Notes: generated from the sequence alone by a model not told the origin. Shown: positions 45,387-54,005, counted from the stretch's first letter. The stretch is DNA of 64,000 bases from Rufibacter hautae (GCF_008271695.1 NZ_VKKY01000001.1:2102589-2166588), one strand, 5' to 3'. Numbers and translations: made by a program.

Positions 45387-45851
45387 CTACTCACCTGTTG
45401 GGTTTATCTGCACCACTTGCACCAGATCGTCTTTGGTGTGAAGTTGCCGGTCTCTGCCGCCGGAACGGATCTTAAAAGTCCTTCTGGCCTGATTAGGCCC
45501 ATAAAGGATGGGCAAACCCCAACTATCCCGCGTCAAATCTCGGAGTAAGGGGTTGTTCATGGTTACTTCGTGCAAGCTGCCAGGTAGCCGCCCGTGGGCT
45601 TGTTCATGCTTCACGATGACAACCGCCAGCTGATCTAGTTTCTTTTGGGTGTTCTTTTCCTTGAAGTAGGAGTCGGTGAGCAGGCTAATCAAAATGAACA
45701 AGGCGGTGCCGCAGACCAGAAGGAGCAGCGCCCACTTGAAGGGAACTATCAAAACCTTCAGCCAGCGCAAGGGCCGCCGCTGAGACCCTTCGGTATTATT
45801 CGCCGTCCGGATACCGAATAGGAGAGCCAGAAAATCTACTACTTTGTTCAT
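45387..45851 (-). CDS. Membrane-anchored GspG-like (pseudopilin C-terminal fold) protein
   Basis: From the ATG at 45851 the product is 154 residues (an ATG at 45872 adds 7). A membrane helix spans about 40-62 (FKWALLLLVCGTALFILISL). The C-terminal part reads LRDLTRDSWGLPILYG, FKIRSGGRDRQLHTKDDLV. This follows the calcium-site pattern of type II secretion major pseudopilins (DPWGxPYxY...SxGxDGxxGTxDD). The N terminus lacks a prepilin-peptidase site with Gly before a Phe and Glu+5, so it would stay as a membrane anchor instead of being assembled as a pilin. Function unknown. Confidence 0.6.
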   Translation of the reverse strand: MNKVVDFLALLFGIRTANNTEGSQRRPLRWLKVLIVPFKWALLLLVCGTALFILISLLTDSYFKEKNTQKKLDQLAVVIVKHEQAHGRLPGSLHEVTMNNPLLRDLTRDSWGLPILYGPNQARRTFKIRSGGRDRQLHTKDDLVQVVQINPTGE

Positions 45852-46065
45852 GTAAGGGCTTTGCCGCTGCATGTTTAAAATTGTTTTATTTTCTGCCAGA
45901 CCGTCCTTGTTGGAGGTTACAACCTCGCCGCAAAAGTACAGCTTACGGCTGGTGAATTGTGTGGCTGGCAGATAAAGGTACTATAATTAGAAACATCCAC
46001 TGTAAAGCATAAAGCAGATGCGGGAAGCCGGAAGTCTGGCTGGCAAATTTGTTGGAAGTGGATGG

Positions 46066-46106
46066 TTCTGCTTTACACCTTGTTTGGAGAAAATGAGCCG
46101 AAAACT
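46066..46106. repeat. Dispersed palindromic repeat R12 (degenerate)
   Basis: TCTGCTTTACACCTTGTTTGG is followed by AGAAAATGAGCCGAAAAC. Family core is recognisable with several mismatches. Confidence 0.5.
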
Positions 46107-46450
46107 ATCAGGTAAAAATCAAGTGTGAAGAGAGCAAAGCCTGATGTATGAATAGGAACAGAGGGTTCGTCATATGTTATTGGGCACAAACGAATACAGC
46201 GGTGTTAAGAACTGCGCAGAAAGAATAGAGGTTTATTGAGTTTTTGGTAAGTATTCAACTATATGCCTTTGAAAATGAGAAAGATATATGGAGGTTGAGG
46301 TTGTTTTCTTCATTTTGTTTGCCTAAACTTATTCAGCAAATTACTTCTCCCCGCTCCTGCTTTGTTCTCAAGGCATGGGCTGCAAGAATGAGTTACAGGC
46401 TTTCCAACAGCTCTCCTCGTGCGGTTCTCAGCAAATAAATTCCAGAGAAA

Positions 46451-46490
46451 CGGTTCTCCCCTGATTTTTGAAAACCAACCCTAAAACGAC
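46451..46490. repeat. Dispersed palindromic repeat R13 (degenerate)
   Basis: CGGTTCTCCCCTGATTTTTG is followed by AAAACCAACCCTAAAACGAC. The right half is well kept and the left half decayed. Confidence 0.5.
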
Positions 46491-46824
46491 GGCATCACCA
46501 AGCAAGGAATTCACACCATGATGGGTCAGTCACCTCTTTTAAATGGCAAAAACGGCTTCCCGCCCCGTGTCTGGCGAGACCGCAGCGGGTGGTTCTCCAC
46601 TCCGGTTGTTTTCCACAAACAATCCCTGAGCACAACACCGTGCCTAAACTGCTTCTCCCCGTTCTACCGTTTCTATGGTTTGTTTCTGCCTTTTACCTTC
46701 AGGCCTAAACCAACCATGGGCCACTCCGTCTGGCGGAATAACAGAAAGCAGAACCTGTCCAGGTAAATAGAAATCATTCGTTCGTACAGATCAAAGTCTT
46801 GGGGCCTGAGCCTCAGGACTTTCT

Positions 46825-46862
46825 CGTTTAAGGGGCATATTTATGAAAACAGGCGCTAAACA
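46825..46862. repeat. Dispersed palindromic repeat R14
   Basis: CGTTTAAGGGGCATATTTAT is followed by GAAAACAGGCGCTAAACA. The right arm is identical in part to that of R3 (AGGCGCTAAAC). Confidence 0.6.
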
Positions 46863-47153
46863 TCCTTCGTAGACGCTTCTCTTATAAGCCCCTCAGCCTT
46901 GAACCGCCTCTGATTTGGCATAGAAACCGGTAAAGAAAAGAGTTGTGCTCTTTGCGCAGCGTCAAAATATTTTCTGATGCAATGTTCTATTTATAGTCGT
47001 TGGTAATCAGTGGTTTGGGTTATAGAACGTATATAAAAGGGGCGCTTTCCTGTACTATCTAAAGTAAACTGAATCAATAAAAATATAGGAAAAGTAATTT
47101 TCATACAAAGTTAAATCCTATATTACCTTAGTGTTATACCAAAATAAACGCCT

Positions 47154-48587
47154 ATGCTCACCGGACGTGTCAACGCACCAGAGATAAACACCCGCCACGG
47201 TTGGCTGAACACTAACCGCTCCTACACCCTCCGTGATTTCCGAGGAAAGATTGTTCTTCTGGATTTCTGGACCTTCGGGTGTATCAACTGTCAGCACATC
47301 CTGCCAGACCTGAAACGGCTGGAAAAGGAATACGCCAATGAACTGGTGGTCATTGGCGTGCACTCCGCTAAGTTCGATGCCGAGAAGCGGCAGAACGCCA
47401 TCCGGCAGGCCATTCTCAAGTTCGGGATTGAGCACCCTGTGGTGAACGATGCCGATTTTGAGGTCTGGAAACAATACGCTGTGAATGCCTGGCCTACGGT
47501 GGCCCTCATTGACCCAGACGGCAAGGTGGTGGGTCAACGGTCCGGAGAAGGCATCTATGACATCATCAAACCGCACCTAGACGACCTGATAGAGACGTTC
47601 TCTGACCGCCTGAACCGCGAGCCTTACGTGTTCAAGCCCGAGGTGTTGGAGCCGTCTTCCCTGAAGTTTCCTTCCAAGTTGATCGCGGATGAGGAAGGCC
47701 ACCTGTACCTGTCAGACAGCGGCAACAACCGCATCCTGAAACTGGATACCACCGGCAAGGTGCTGGAGATCATCGGCAGCGGCCAGGAAGGCTTCACCGA
47801 TGGCTCCTCTGAAGAAGCCTCTTTCCATGAGCCCCACGGTTTGGCCCTGCACGGCCAGTTTCTTTATGTTGCCGATGCCAGGAACAATGCCCTCCGGAAA
47901 GTGGATCTCGTCCACCGGCAGGTGAAAACCATCGCCGGAACGGGGGAACTGAGCTACTACTTTTTCCATGAAGACCAGGGCGTGCCCGTCAACCCTAACA
48001 GCCCTTGGGACCTAGCCATTGACGGAAACCATCTCTACATTGCCAGTGCCGGAAACCACCAGATCCTGCGCATGGATCTGCCATCAGAGCAGGTGCACCG
48101 CTTCGCCGGTACCGGTCGTGAAGCCCTCGCCGACGGGAACATTCATGAGGCAGCCTTCAACCAGCCCAGTGGCCTGACCCTGCAAGGGCGCATGCTCTAC
48201 GTCGCCGACCCCGAGGCCAGCGCAGTACGCGTCGTGAACCTAGACAAAGGCTCCGTGAAGACGCTCATCGGCCGTGGGCTCTTTGAGTTCGGGGATGAGG
48301 ACGGCGACTTTGATGAGGCCTATCTGCAGCACTGCATGGGCATCACCGCCCACAACAGAACCCTTTACCTGGCGGATAGCTATAACGGAAAAGTCAAAGA
48401 AATTGACCTGGATAAAGCGCGCATCAAGACAATTGTAGCGGGCCTGGAAGAACCCAACGATGTGCTCTTCCACCAAGGCTTCCTCTGGATTACCAACACC
48501 AACGCCCACGAGCTCTGGAAAGTGAACCTGAGTACCGGTGAACGGGAGATTGTGCTGGTAAACGGCTATCTTCCAGTAGAGAGATAA
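47154..48587 (+). CDS. Thioredoxin-like/NHL-repeat protein (NHLRC2-like)
   Basis: The 477-residue protein joins an N-terminal thioredoxin-like domain (about 1-145) to an NHL beta-propeller (about 160-470). The redox motif is WTFGCINCQHILPDLKRLE (CxxC), followed by GIEHPVVNDADFEVWKQYAV and the cis-Pro segment NAWPTVALIDPDG. Propeller blades show LYLSDSGNNRILKLD, LYVADARNNALRKVD, LYIASAGNHQILRMD and LYLADSYNGKVKEID. The same architecture occurs in animal NHLRC2. No signal peptide is seen, so it is cytoplasmic. It stands alone after the gene-free region. Its physiological role is unknown. Confidence 0.88.
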   Translation: MLTGRVNAPEINTRHGWLNTNRSYTLRDFRGKIVLLDFWTFGCINCQHILPDLKRLEKEYANELVVIGVHSAKFDAEKRQNAIRQAILKFGIEHPVVNDADFEVWKQYAVNAWPTVALIDPDGKVVGQRSGEGIYDIIKPHLDDLIETFSDRLNREPYVFKPEVLEPSSLKFPSKLIADEEGHLYLSDSGNNRILKLDTTGKVLEIIGSGQEGFTDGSSEEASFHEPHGLALHGQFLYVADARNNALRKVDLVHRQVKTIAGTGELSYYFFHEDQGVPVNPNSPWDLAIDGNHLYIASAGNHQILRMDLPSEQVHRFAGTGREALADGNIHEAAFNQPSGLTLQGRMLYVADPEASAVRVVNLDKGSVKTLIGRGLFEFGDEDGDFDEAYLQHCMGITAHNRTLYLADSYNGKVKEIDLDKARIKTIVAGLEEPNDVLFHQGFLWITNTNAHELWKVNLSTGEREIVLVNGYLPVER

Positions 48588-48625
48588 ACGTTAGCCCTGG
48601 CCAACATCAGCAGTCAGGCACCCAC

Positions 48626-49195
48626 TCAAACCACCAAACTGAGCGGTTGAAGCGACGGCGCTTGTACGCGCTGGGCCTGTTGGATGTGGCGTTGCTGGTG
48701 CAAAATCAGAAACTCAAAGGCTTCACCCAAACGCATCTTGAGCAATTTGAAGAACTCCACCGGAATGGCTTTCCGGTTCAGGTCGGCTTTGTGGGCGGCA
48801 GACAACAGGTGCAGCAACTTTTCCTGATGCTGTAAAAACTCCGTCAGGACCGCTGTGGTGAGCTGGCTGTTGTGCGGGTTCATGTGCTTCAGGGTCTTGT
48901 GCTTCTTCGCATTGACGGGGTTCACCAGGTCCAGTGACTTCTTCCCCATCCAAGAGTAACGCACGGGCTGTGGGGGTACCGGCGTAGCAGTAGCGGTGAG
49001 GGCACGTTCCAGGTGCGGCAAATAGAAGCGGCTGTAGCGGTTCAGATGCTCCAGGCACTCCAGAATGCTCCAACCCGTGGCATGCGGCTTGAAGTTGAGG
49101 GTAGCGTCATCTAAAGGCAGGAACTCAGACTGAAGAATGGTCTTCTGGGCTTGGGCCTGCTGTTGCAAGGTTGAGAGGAAAGTGGCTGTGTCCAT
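48626..49195 (-). CDS. DinB-family metal-binding protein
   Basis: The 189-residue product is a four-helix DinB/YfiT-like protein. The expected metal-binding His are visible in SILECLEHLNRYSRFYLPHL (first two) and FLILHQQRHIQQAQRV (C-terminal). Such proteins are putative metal-dependent thiol transferases or hydrolases. It lies 69 bp downstream of the Crp-like gene on the same strand and may be under its control. Confidence 0.82.
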   Translation of the reverse strand: MDTATFLSTLQQQAQAQKTILQSEFLPLDDATLNFKPHATGWSILECLEHLNRYSRFYLPHLERALTATATPVPPQPVRYSWMGKKSLDLVNPVNAKKHKTLKHMNPHNSQLTTAVLTEFLQHQEKLLHLLSAAHKADLNRKAIPVEFFKLLKMRLGEAFEFLILHQQRHIQQAQRVQAPSLQPLSLVV

Positions 49196-49264
49196 GGTCT
49201 TTGTCTTTTGGTTTACTCAAAGGTAGAAGCCGCTTCCCCGCCAAACCTTGATTCAAATCAAGAA

Positions 49265-49816
49265 TTACATAATGCGGCTCAAAGTCTCTGGGGTCATGCG
49301 CAAATAAGAGGCAATGTACTTCTTGGGCACCAGCTGGAAGATATGCGGGCTTCGGCGCAGCAGCCGCTCCAAGCGCTGGGCGGGGTCGGGGAGCTGCAGG
49401 TCCACCTCGCGCTCAATCTTGCCCACCAACGCCTTCTCCAACTCCATCCGCCAGAACTTCCCAAATACCGGCCGTTTTTCCTGAATCAGGTCAAAATCGG
49501 TTTTGCTGATCGCCAGCAACTCACTCCGGCGCAGGGCCTGAATGCAGTACAAAGAAGGCGTCTGCGTCACCAAAGAGGGAAAGGAGGTAATCAGGGTGTT
49601 GGGGTACGCGAAACCCACGCAGATGTCCTCGTCTGGGGTAGGCAGGTACAGCCGTAGCGCCCCGCTCTCCACAAAATACAGGTGTTGCTCCACCTGCCCT
49701 TCCCGGATAAGGAAATCGCCGCGGTTTACGGTGTAGCGCTTCTTCCAGAGGGGCAGAAACGCCTCTACGTCATCGGGGGTGAAAAGCGGAACCTGGTTGA
49801 GCAGAGAAGCCAGCAT
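49265..49816 (-). CDS. Crp/Fnr-family transcriptional regulator
   Basis: The 183-residue protein has an N-terminal cyclic-nucleotide-binding-like beta roll (about 15-125; RYTVNRGDFLIREGQVEQHLY, then YFVESGALRLYLP) and a short C-terminal winged helix (KKYIASYLRMTPETLSRIM). The C terminus ends directly after the recognition helix. This short form is common in Bacteroidota. No Cys cluster for an iron-sulfur site is present, and the cAMP-binding Arg pattern is not clear, so the ligand is unknown. R15 lies 8 nt upstream of its start codon. Confidence 0.88.
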   Translation of the reverse strand: MLASLLNQVPLFTPDDVEAFLPLWKKRYTVNRGDFLIREGQVEQHLYFVESGALRLYLPTPDEDICVGFAYPNTLITSFPSLVTQTPSLYCIQALRRSELLAISKTDFDLIQEKRPVFGKFWRMELEKALVGKIEREVDLQLPDPAQRLERLLRRSPHIFQLVPKKYIASYLRMTPETLSRIM

Positions 49817-49823
49817 GGGCAGC

Positions 49824-49861
49824 GGGTTTTAGGGCTGTTTTCTTAAAAACAAGCGAAAAAG
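49824..49861. repeat. Dispersed palindromic repeat R15
   Basis: GGGTTTTAGGGCTGTTTTCTT is followed by AAAAACAAGCGAAAAAGG. It lies 8 nt upstream of the Crp-like start codon, so it would be in the 5' leader or the promoter. Confidence 0.65.
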
Positions 49862-50039
49862 GTACAGGAACTAATGTTAGGTTTTTTTAGCTTGCCTAGT
49901 AGGGAAGATACGTATTATCTGTATTCTTTCACGTAATTTTAAAGGCTCAACCTTCTGGAAAAAGCCCTTGGCCCGGAGAAAACAAGAACTCTCACGCGGC
50001 AGGTTAGCTCATTTTCAGACCAGATGATATAGATAAGCT

Positions 50040-50945
50040 ATGGCGTTACTTTTTAATGATTTCGCGAGTTGGGGACAGCATTGCCAGACCACGGGAGAAC
50101 CGTTGTACAAGGCAGTGTTGGCCTATGAGATAGAGCAGAAGGGCCGCACCGAGGAACAGATCTGGGACGGGCTGCAGCGGGCGTACGATGTCATGAAAGA
50201 TGCCGTGAAAACCGGATTGACCCAAGACATGACCTCCCGCTCGGGCATGGTGAACAACGGGGCCAAGAAAGTGGCCGCCGCACCCGTAACGGTGTTGTCG
50301 CCGGAGTTTCAGCAGCTCATTAGTCGGGCGCTGGGCGCCAAGGAAGTGAACTCGTGCATGGGTCGGGTAGTGGCGGCGCCTACTGCCGGGGCTTCGGGCA
50401 TCTTACCGGGCATCCTGACTACCATCCAGGACCTGCACGGACTGGATGACCGTAAAATCCACGAAGGTTTGCTGGTGGCCGCCGGTATTGCGCTTATTAT
50501 AGAAACGAATGCCTCTTTGGCCGGGGCCGTAGGCGGTTGCCAGGCCGAGACCGGAAGCGCCGCGGCCATGGGCGCCGGCGCCATCGTGTATTGCCTGGGC
50601 GGCACCGTAGAGCAGGCCTTCGCGGCCGTGGCCATTACCATCCAGTGCATGCTGGGTTTGATCTGTGACCCCGTCGCTGGCCTGGTGGAGGTGCCTTGCA
50701 TTGTGCGCAACGCTAGTGCGGCCGCCATCGCGTTTTCCAGTGCTCAGATTGCTATTGCCGGTGTGAACCCGGTCATCCCTGTAGACCAGTGCGTCATGGC
50801 CTTGGGCGAGGTAGGCCAGAGCATGGAAACCAAGTACAAGGAAACCGCCCTGGGCGGATTAGCCAACACCCCCAAAGGCCGAGAGATTGAAAACCTGGTG
50901 CTGGTGCAAGACGTGGAAATCCTGCCGGATGAAGACAGCGTGTAA
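50040..50945 (+). CDS. sdaAA: L-serine ammonia-lyase (iron-sulfur dependent), alpha subunit
   Basis: This enzyme deaminates L-serine to pyruvate using a [4Fe-4S] cluster. The 301-residue product matches the alpha subunit or domain: MTSRSGMVNNGAKKV, the Cys-containing NSCMGRVVAAPTAGASGILP, GGCQAETGSAAAMGAGA and LGLICDPVAGLVEVPC. These three Cys are the cluster ligands of the family. The beta part is neither fused nor adjacent and must lie elsewhere. It is the degradative counterpart to the serine-synthesis genes at 58-61 kb. R16, which looks like a terminator, follows. Confidence 0.93.
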   Translation: MALLFNDFASWGQHCQTTGEPLYKAVLAYEIEQKGRTEEQIWDGLQRAYDVMKDAVKTGLTQDMTSRSGMVNNGAKKVAAAPVTVLSPEFQQLISRALGAKEVNSCMGRVVAAPTAGASGILPGILTTIQDLHGLDDRKIHEGLLVAAGIALIIETNASLAGAVGGCQAETGSAAAMGAGAIVYCLGGTVEQAFAAVAITIQCMLGLICDPVAGLVEVPCIVRNASAAAIAFSSAQIAIAGVNPVIPVDQCVMALGEVGQSMETKYKETALGGLANTPKGREIENLVLVQDVEILPDEDSV

Positions 50946-50964
50946 TTGATTGATTGATTGACCG

Positions 50965-51012
50965 ATCCCCGTTTATGGCAGGTTTTCTGAAAAACAAGCC
51001 TAAAACGGGGAT
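50965..51012. repeat. Dispersed palindromic repeat R16, also a likely terminator
   Basis: ATCCCCGTTTATGGCAGG pairs with the right arm CAAGCCTAAAACGGGGAT around TTTTCTGAAAAA and is followed by TTTTTG. It starts 20 nt after the sdaAA stop. Confidence 0.75.
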
Positions 51013-51026
51013 TTTTTGTTTTTGCC

Positions 51027-51106
51027 TTGTAGGGGCAATCCCTTGTGGTTGCCCTTTTGCCATTGTGAGCAAAGTTTAGGGCAACCACAAGGGATTGCCC
51101 CTACAA
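51027..51106. repeat. Perfect 28-bp inverted repeat
   Basis: Arms 51027-51054 (TTGTAGGGGCAATCCC...) and 51079-51106 are exact reverse complements separated by 24 nt. The sequence is unrelated to the R family. It lies directly after R16, and its right arm ends 2 bp before the stop codon of the next, minus-strand gene. Similar GTAGGGGC...GTTGCCC elements are familiar in bacterial intergenic DNA as small mobile palindromes (from memory, not checked). Confidence 0.85.
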
Positions 51107-51107
51107 T

Positions 51108-51650
51108 TTATAATTGGGCCTCCTGCACGGTCACGATGTTCAGGAACTGCTCATTCTCATCCCAGCTAAGGCGGTAGAGGCTGATCTTATCCTGCGTCAT
51201 GACATCAATTTTGATGATCCTTTTGACATCGGCCAGAAACCGGCTCCGGTTGAGGGGCTGTTTGTTCAGGAGGATACGCAGATGGCGCTGTTCCTGCGGC
51301 ACCTGGAAGTAGTCCAGCACATCCTCCAGTTTCAGGAGCGTTTTCTTATTTTTAAGCTTGATCAGGTACACCCCGCTGCTGGCCGCCGGACCCATGGATG
51401 CCAGAATGGCTGAGTCACGGTACGCCTTCACAATGACAATCTCCTTGGGGTCTACCACCAAAGAAGCATAGTCGGTTTCCTGGGAGCCCAGCAGCAACAG
51501 TGGTTCATGCATCTGCACCGATGCCAGTCTGGGCATCGGCCTTGCCGGAATAGGCTCTAAAGAAGGCAATGCCTGGGCATAAAGAGACTGGCCCCACCCA
51601 CCAGCGGAGAAAATAACCCCAAACAAGAGAATGGCCAGTGTTTTTCCCAT
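51108..51650 (-). CDS. Exported protein with a TonB-plug-like segment
   Basis: The 180-residue product has a signal peptide (MGKTLAILLFGVIFSAGGWGQSLYAQ). The middle reads VVDPKEIVIVKAYRDSAILA and ASSGVYLIKLKNKKTL. This resembles the plug-domain core of SusC/TonB-dependent receptors (NPxDIESIEVLKDAS...GVILITTK), but no beta-barrel follows. The C-terminal part (YFQVPQEQRHLRILLNKQPL) is unrecognised. It is probably periplasmic. It may be a free-standing plug-like domain; this rests only on visual similarity. Confidence 0.55.
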   Translation of the reverse strand: MGKTLAILLFGVIFSAGGWGQSLYAQALPSLEPIPARPMPRLASVQMHEPLLLLGSQETDYASLVVDPKEIVIVKAYRDSAILASMGPAASSGVYLIKLKNKKTLLKLEDVLDYFQVPQEQRHLRILLNKQPLNRSRFLADVKRIIKIDVMTQDKISLYRLSWDENEQFLNIVTVQEAQL

Positions 51651-51729
51651 GAGGCTAAGCTACAGCTTTTTATGAAAGAACGACAGCGGCTGGCCCTTTC
51701 GTCTGCGCAAAGCGCAGCAATTAAGATCC

Positions 51730-52926
51730 TTAATAGTTGGGGATGTTGCTCACGCTGTTTCTGGTCAGCAGCAAGCCCAGCATCATAAGCAGGCTGGAGA
51801 GCAACACCACGAAGAACAGCACACTTTCGTTCATGCCCACAATGTCATACTGCGCGGGAATGCTGAAGAAAAGCAGGATGGTAATCAGGCCGCGGGGCGC
51901 GATGAAAAGCTCCGGAATAAGCGGCACCCGCGCAATGTACTGCAGGTAGGCAAAGCGCACCAACAGGATGATGGAGAAAATGGTGAAGCCCATGACCCAG
52001 ACATCCAGTTGGAAGAGTTCCTGCAGGTTAATGGAAAACCCGAAGAGCAGGAAAAAGAAGGTCCTGATCACGAAGGCACTCTCCCCGTTAATCTGTTTGA
52101 GCTGAATGATCTCGGCTTGCAGCGACGTCAGGCTGATGTACTTGCCCAGGCGGTCTTTGATAAAAAGCGCGGCATTGTTCAGCATCAGGCCAAAGCACAG
52201 CACCATGAGCAGCGAAGACAGGTGAAATTTCTTTCCGATGGAGTACAGCAGAATCAGGATGGCAATGATCAAAAAGAACTTGATATGGCTTTTGATCTTG
52301 TCCACGAAGAACAGCAGAAGAAGACAGCACACCACGGAAATCAGCAGGATGCTGCCCAGGTCCACGGCCAGGGAAACAAAGGAACCTACCCCCACCTGCT
52401 CGTTCTGGATGGCAAAATTGAAGGCCACAATCCCGATGATGTCTGAAAAGGTAGCCTCATACACGATAAACTCTTTTTTCTGGGCGGTGAGGTTGCTCAC
52501 GCTGGGGATGGCAATCGCGCTGCTGATTACCGCCAGCGGAATGGCGTTGACAATGGCCACCTGGTAGGGTACTTCTAGCCAGAAATTGATAAACCAGGCA
52601 ATAAGCGCCGCCGTGATGAGCAGAGTAAGGGTAGCCGTGAGCAAGGTTTTCCGGATGAGGGGAAGCTTGTCGCGGCTTAGCTCCAGGTCCAACGCGCCTT
52701 CCAGCACAATGAGAATCAAGCCAATAATGCCAAACAACTCCAGAATGTTGCGCAGACCCGGTAGAGTGACGTTGAAAGAAGAGGCAAGTACCTGAAGGAG
52801 AATGCCGGTGAAGAGCAGCAGAATAACGGAGGGTATCTTAGATCTTTTCGCCAGCAGGTCAAAGACATAGGATAGAATGATGAGGCTGCTAAGGATGATC
52901 AGAAAGGTATAGGCGTCTAATGTCAT
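51730..52926 (-). CDS. Cation:proton antiporter (CPA family)
   Basis: The 398-residue protein has about 12 membrane helices starting MTLDAYTFLIILSSLIILSY. CPA-type features are RSKIPSVILLLFTGILL in helices 1-2, IGLILIVLEGALDLEL, and a mid-protein stretch IPLAVISSAIAIPSVSNLTA followed by YEATFSDIIGIVAFNF, where an Asp in the transport helix is expected. It lacks a cytoplasmic TrkA-type tail. The exchanged ion (Na+ or K+) cannot be predicted. It has no operon partner. Confidence 0.85.
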   Translation of the reverse strand: MTLDAYTFLIILSSLIILSYVFDLLAKRSKIPSVILLLFTGILLQVLASSFNVTLPGLRNILELFGIIGLILIVLEGALDLELSRDKLPLIRKTLLTATLTLLITAALIAWFINFWLEVPYQVAIVNAIPLAVISSAIAIPSVSNLTAQKKEFIVYEATFSDIIGIVAFNFAIQNEQVGVGSFVSLAVDLGSILLISVVCCLLLLFFVDKIKSHIKFFLIIAILILLYSIGKKFHLSSLLMVLCFGLMLNNAALFIKDRLGKYISLTSLQAEIIQLKQINGESAFVIRTFFFLLFGFSINLQELFQLDVWVMGFTIFSIILLVRFAYLQYIARVPLIPELFIAPRGLITILLFFSIPAQYDIVGMNESVLFFVVLLSSLLMMLGLLLTRNSVSNIPNY

Positions 52927-53181
52927 GCCGTCTGATTAAGTGGAAAAATAATACGAAGGCCTGCTTCTACAGAAGGCAAAACGCACCCAGTATTTGAAAA
53001 GTATTGAAATAAGTAAGCCGCCCGTAGGGGTAAATGTTTCCTGGGCGGTCTTCTTTGGGCTACTAAGGGACACAACCCTTCTTACGGGAAAGCTTATTTT
53101 CTGGCGAAGGTTTGGTTTTATAGCTAGGGTAGCGCTTCATTGATCTTCTCCATTCACGTGAATAAAGTTTTATCTGATTCT

Positions 53182-53928
53182 ATGAAATTGACGGTTGACT
53201 CCAAAAAACTTTTCCTCTCCGCGGCAGCCTGCGTTCTGCTGGGCTTCTCCAGTTGCTCTGTCCCTGATATGAAAGTAAGCGAGAGCTTTCAGCAGGAGGC
53301 CACGGCCATGCCTGTGGAGGGGCGCTCTCCTTTCAGGGTGTCACTGGGCAAAGAGAAGGGGTTTGGGTTTGGCGCGTACCGCCTGGAGGACATCACCCGC
53401 GGTTGGACCCGCCGCACAGATCTGGGCAACCTCATCCAGGTAACGGAGGGCTACCAGAAGTACAGTTTCGGGCTGCGCGATACGGTGCAGGGGAAAACGG
53501 TGGAGGTGCAGGCCGCGGCCATGCTTAACGCCGTCACTGCCCAGGCCAGCGGCTGGTCTGCAGACCTGAACAAGCAGCGCGAGTTCCTGCAGGTGGCCTT
53601 CCGGTCTGCGGAGAGCGGCGACTGGCGCCTGGCCCTGGCAGACCCCGGGAACTACATGGAGCGGCGCAATTTCACCGGCAAGCTCACCAACGGCACCTAT
53701 GAGATAGAAGTCCTGCCGCTGTACAAATGGGAGGGGAAATCCTTGCCCTCCGGCACAGCCCTGGGATACGAGTTCTCCCGCGACGGGCACGTGCTGGCCA
53801 GTGTACAGACGGTGAACAGCGGCAAAGTATGGTTTCGGAACACCCTCAGCCCAGATCTGCGGCTGGTGCTGGCCAGTGCCTGCGGCTCGCTGCTCCTCTA
53901 CAACAACCTTGACGAAAACAATCAATAA
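53182..53928 (+). CDS. Putative lipoprotein of unknown function
   Basis: From the ATG at 53182 the product is 248 residues with a lipoprotein signal (lipobox GFSSC, Cys25); an upstream TTG at 53140 is less likely. The mature part is beta-rich with no motif I recognise: SPFRVSLGKEKGFGFGAYRL, TEGYQKYSFGLRDTVQGKTV and a C-terminal SPDLRLVLASACGSLLLYNN. It is probably attached to the outer or inner membrane on the periplasmic side. It stands alone with its own terminator. Confidence 0.7.
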   Translation: MKLTVDSKKLFLSAAACVLLGFSSCSVPDMKVSESFQQEATAMPVEGRSPFRVSLGKEKGFGFGAYRLEDITRGWTRRTDLGNLIQVTEGYQKYSFGLRDTVQGKTVEVQAAAMLNAVTAQASGWSADLNKQREFLQVAFRSAESGDWRLALADPGNYMERRNFTGKLTNGTYEIEVLPLYKWEGKSLPSGTALGYEFSRDGHVLASVQTVNSGKVWFRNTLSPDLRLVLASACGSLLLYNNLDENNQ

Positions 53929-53960
53929 GGCCCCGGAACCAATCTAAGGCCCAGGAAGTT

Positions 53961-54005
53961 ACCGCCACAGATGCGTTTTAGAAGCACCTGTGGCGGTTTT
54001 TGCTT
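53961..54005. terminator. Intrinsic terminator after the lipoprotein gene
   Basis: ACCGCCACAG and CTGTGGCGGT pair perfectly, with GC/GC pairs inside the loop, followed by TTTTTGCTTTTT. It starts 33 nt after the stop. Confidence 0.88.

Larger units (their letters stand above)
45852..47153. other. 1.3-kb gene-free region with decayed palindromes
   Basis: No frame in this stretch looks coding: the open frames are short, lack family resemblance and have odd composition. It holds R12 (46066-46106), R13 (46451-46490), R14 (46825-46862) and other fragments that look like decayed copies (for example around 46600-46715). Short similar phrases recur, such as CTTCTCCCCG at about 46345 and 46651 and GTCTGGCG at about 46570 and 46728. 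It may be the remains of lost genes or an undetected RNA locus. Confidence 0.5.

Noticed and set aside
46518-46766. 82-codon frame in the gene-free region
   Set aside because: It is Pro/Phe/Arg-rich with no recognisable domain or signal and contains decayed repeat sequence.
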